From a virus, in IMG/VR virus record IMGVR_UViG_3300030085_001335, positions 1-55,758 of that record: a stretch of 55,758 bases of DNA. One strand, written 5' to 3'. The notes below the pieces were generated by a model that was not told the origin of the DNA, did not search any database, and saw nothing but the letters and a program-made list of their open reading frames with translations. Positions 53,748 through 55,758 of this stretch are shown piece after piece. Position 1 is the first letter of the stretch. Each line of letters opens with the position of its first letter. The translations under genes and the position numbers were made by a program.

Positions 53748-55758
53748 TGGGTATTAATAAGATTACACCGAAAGGACTTTCTCCTGATACAGATGAGAGG
53801 TTAGTTAAGCCTGGCTTTATGCCAGATGCTACTAACATAACTTTATCTGAAGGAGGTGAGGGAACAGAAAGCGTTCTTAAAAACTGTAAGGGTACTATTC
53901 CAGGATCACCATTTACATCTGATGACGTTATCCCAAACGCAGATTCAAACATCCATGTAATAGGTGAAGTGTCTGACTCTCAGAGGGGGTTTATTTATTT
54001 CTTTGTTACAGGTGCTGCTCCTAAGGCATTTTCAAGTATATATCAGTACAATACAAATACAGATGAATACAGGCTTGTTTTTTCACACAGAGGTTTAAAA
54101 TTCCATCCTAGTCTTTATATTACAGCAAATGTTGTTAACGGTGCTTTTCAACAAAATGGGGTAGTTCAAACTATTCTTTACTTTACAGACAATTACAACC
54201 CACCTAGAAAGATAAACGTAGATAGAGCGCTTGCTGGTGACTACGATAGTTTTATTGGGAGTGGATTTGATTACTCTCTTAATACTATCAAGGCTGCACC
54301 ACTAAAAGCACCAACGGCTTTCTTCTCTACAACCGAAGAACTGCCTCACAACAATTTTCAAACAACTGCCTTTCAGTTTGCTACTCAAATAATATATGTT
54401 GACGGTGAAGAGAGTGCTATATCACCTTACTCAAAACTTACTTATTCAGAAAAATTTTCTGTTCACGGTATAGAAGAAGCATCATCAGAAGAAGCTGTTT
54501 ACACACAGGTCCGTTTAGTGGTTGATAATACTTGCAATATATCTTTAAACATTGATCCAGATATAAGAGGTTGCAAAGATGTAAGTAAGATTAGGTTGAT
54601 AGCAAGAGAAGGTAATACCTCTGTTTTTTACATCATAGATGAGTTTGATCCTAATGAAAACTTAAGTAGACAAGTATACGGAGAAAACATAAATGTTTAT
54701 GATAGTGATAGTAGTGAATACAAGTTCTTTAATGACATACTTGGGACTGCAGTTCCTACGGCTACTGAAGACAAACTATTTGACAACGTACCTTTAAAAG
54801 CTAGAGGACAGGCTGTTGTTGGTAATAGGTTAATGTACAGTAACTACGAAGAAGGAAGACCAAACCACCAAGTTTTATCTGATATAAGTGTTACTTATAA
54901 AGATGATACTGCGCTAAAAACTCAATTTGTAAAAGAGCCATTTAATCCTCTCAATGGTTTTGTTGATGGTAACTTAGGTTTTACATTTAGACCTTTAGCT
55001 GAATTTGCTATTGAGCCAGATGAATCTACAATAATTGACGCAGGTAGTATTGTAGATATTTCTTTCAATTTAAAATTGGATGATGTTGAAATTATAAATG
55101 CTGATGCACTTAGTAGTGAACATATATTTGAAGTAGATCTTAGACCTAATGTTTGGATTGGACAAGGATTTTTAAATGAGGATCCTGTCGATTATTTTAA
55201 TGGGGAAGGTGCTTTTGATTTTCCTATTCTTAATCCATTTTATTATAATCCTCTGCCAACATCAGCATATACGTATAAAGTTTCTTCATTTACTCCAGAA
55301 GAGTCTACGTCTAATGGTCTAGATAATTCAACACCAACCTCAGCAGGTTTTCAATCATGGGCTCATATATCAATTTCAGAGGTAACCCCAAGTGAGTTTA
55401 CTATTGATCAGTTTGTTGAATACTTAGCTAATGTCTTAAGCAGAGTTAGTTTTAAACAGGATTATGCAGGTACTTTTAGGTTGTTTCCTACAGAAGCAGC
55501 TAACATTCAATTTCAACAGGACTATCAAAACAACTTTCCTACAGGATTTGAAAACCAAAACCTACCAGAAGCAAGAATGAGAGTCAGCAGTAATATGGAG
55601 AGCGAAAAAGGAGATGTAGGTGTTGAGTACAAACTTGTGTGTGAAGTAAATGAAAATAATACTATTGATGTTTCTGTTGAAGTTGTTGATGTAAAAATTA
55701 ATAATCACGAAGAAAATACTGATAGCCGATTTAATCCAAGGATTTCTGCTGTAGGCAA
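53747..55758 (+). CDS. Tail stabilisation-like virion protein, N-terminal part (continues at base 3)
   Basis: The first 670 codons of a 1669-residue protein that is cut by the window end and continues from base 3 to 3098. It has KPGFMPDATNITLSEGGEGT, then YFTDNYNPPRKINVDRALAG, which is a characteristic motif of large stabilisation/structural proteins in crAss-like and related phages, and repeated beta-strand blocks (TAFQFATQIIYVDGEESAIS). It starts by overlapping the neck gene stop. Likely a part of the neck/tail outer shell. Confidence 0.8.
   Translation, partial: MGINKITPKGLSPDTDERLVKPGFMPDATNITLSEGGEGTESVLKNCKGTIPGSPFTSDDVIPNADSNIHVIGEVSDSQRGFIYFFVTGAAPKAFSSIYQYNTNTDEYRLVFSHRGLKFHPSLYITANVVNGAFQQNGVVQTILYFTDNYNPPRKINVDRALAGDYDSFIGSGFDYSLNTIKAAPLKAPTAFFSTTEELPHNNFQTTAFQFATQIIYVDGEESAISPYSKLTYSEKFSVHGIEEASSEEAVYTQVRLVVDNTCNISLNIDPDIRGCKDVSKIRLIAREGNTSVFYIIDEFDPNENLSRQVYGENINVYDSDSSEYKFFNDILGTAVPTATEDKLFDNVPLKARGQAVVGNRLMYSNYEEGRPNHQVLSDISVTYKDDTALKTQFVKEPFNPLNGFVDGNLGFTFRPLAEFAIEPDESTIIDAGSIVDISFNLKLDDVEIINADALSSEHIFEVDLRPNVWIGQGFLNEDPVDYFNGEGAFDFPILNPFYYNPLPTSAYTYKVSSFTPEESTSNGLDNSTPTSAGFQSWAHISISEVTPSEFTIDQFVEYLANVLSRVSFKQDYAGTFRLFPTEAANIQFQQDYQNNFPTGFENQNLPEARMRVSSNMESEKGDVGVEYKLVCEVNENNTIDVSVEVVDVKINNHEENTDSRFNPRISAVG
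55659..55756. repeat. Terminal overlap, right copy (circular closure)
   Basis: Identical to 1-98. It lies inside the stabilisation-protein frame; collapsing the two copies keeps that frame open for 1669 residues. See the left copy. Confidence 0.9.

Noticed and set aside
53747-55758. A truncated or broken tail gene at the right edge
   Set aside because: The frame continues exactly at base 3 after collapsing the 98-bp overlap, so it is intact in the circular genome.

Overview
This window is one complete or near-complete tailed-phage genome of about 55.66 kb, opened inside a gene. Bases 1-98 recur exactly at 55659-55756 (one mismatch follows), so the molecule closes into a circle. The large reading frame that starts at 53747 runs off the right end and continues in frame from base 3 to 3098. 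The host is probably a Bacteroidota bacterium. The DNA is AT-rich, most starts lack a Shine-Dalgarno sequence and instead have A-rich leaders, and the promoters carry the Bacteroidota -7 element TAnnTTTG. The terminase, portal and tail-stabilisation-like proteins resemble those of podovirus-like, crAss-like and Cellulophaga-type phages. That affiliation is inferred from protein character, not from a search.

Layout. (1) Plus strand, 32333 through the closure point to 13760: virion and lysis genes. In order: a zinc-peptidase-like protein, small virion proteins, a tandem GroES-like co-chaperonin, zinc ribbon, large terminase, portal, a possible receptor-binding protein, amidase, a 20-residue cysteine mini-protein, spanin-like pair, several lysine-rich small proteins, scaffold, major capsid protein, neck/ring proteins, the 1669-residue stabilisation protein, two internal virion proteins, a 2642-residue protein with two HExxH motifs, and a holin. 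(2) Minus strand, 22637 to 13762: replication and nucleotide metabolism. This holds class I ribonucleotide reductase, a stand-alone DnaA domain IV-like protein, an ERF annealase with a RecE-like exonuclease, an SSB-like protein, a DUF1599 protein, a VirE_N-primase/DnaB-helicase fusion and two PD-(D/E)XK nucleases. No DNA polymerase, RNA polymerase, ligase or integrase was recognised. (3) Minus strand, 31274 to 22699: about two dozen small early genes, mostly of unknown function, driven by at least three similar promoters. (4) A 1 kb gene-free region, 31275-32332, separates the divergent early and late arms. It carries the first early promoter, a promoter-to-terminator unit for a probable small RNA, and three tandem 31-bp repeats.

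The most striking content is RNA. Between two early genes, at 29527-29586 on the minus strand, lies a sequence with every core nucleotide of a type II hammerhead self-cleaving ribozyme; its helix II overlaps the stop codon of the upstream gene. About 400 bases further along the same transcript, at 29102-29146, is a tRNA-like minihelix: acceptor stem, a 4-bp arm, a canonical T-arm and an encoded CCA, with no room for D and anticodon arms. Together they suggest that the early polycistronic mRNA is cut at built-in RNA punctuation marks. Two further candidate small RNAs (31981-32153 plus, 23742-23899 minus), three 23-bp iteron-like repeats (24576-24644), a family of conserved A-rich leaders in front of early genes, and late promoters that abut the start codon (suggesting leaderless mRNAs) complete the unusual regulatory picture.

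How it could work together: host RNA polymerase reads the early promoters (-33 TTTGG, 21-bp spacer, -7 TATnTTTG), and the early transcript is processed by the ribozyme and perhaps by RNase P at the minihelix. The phage supplies an origin-binding-type protein, helicase-primase, SSB-like protein, recombinases and dNTPs, and borrows the host polymerase. Late genes are expressed from dispersed TATATTTGC elements, and virions are packaged by the terminase and released by holin, amidase and spanins.
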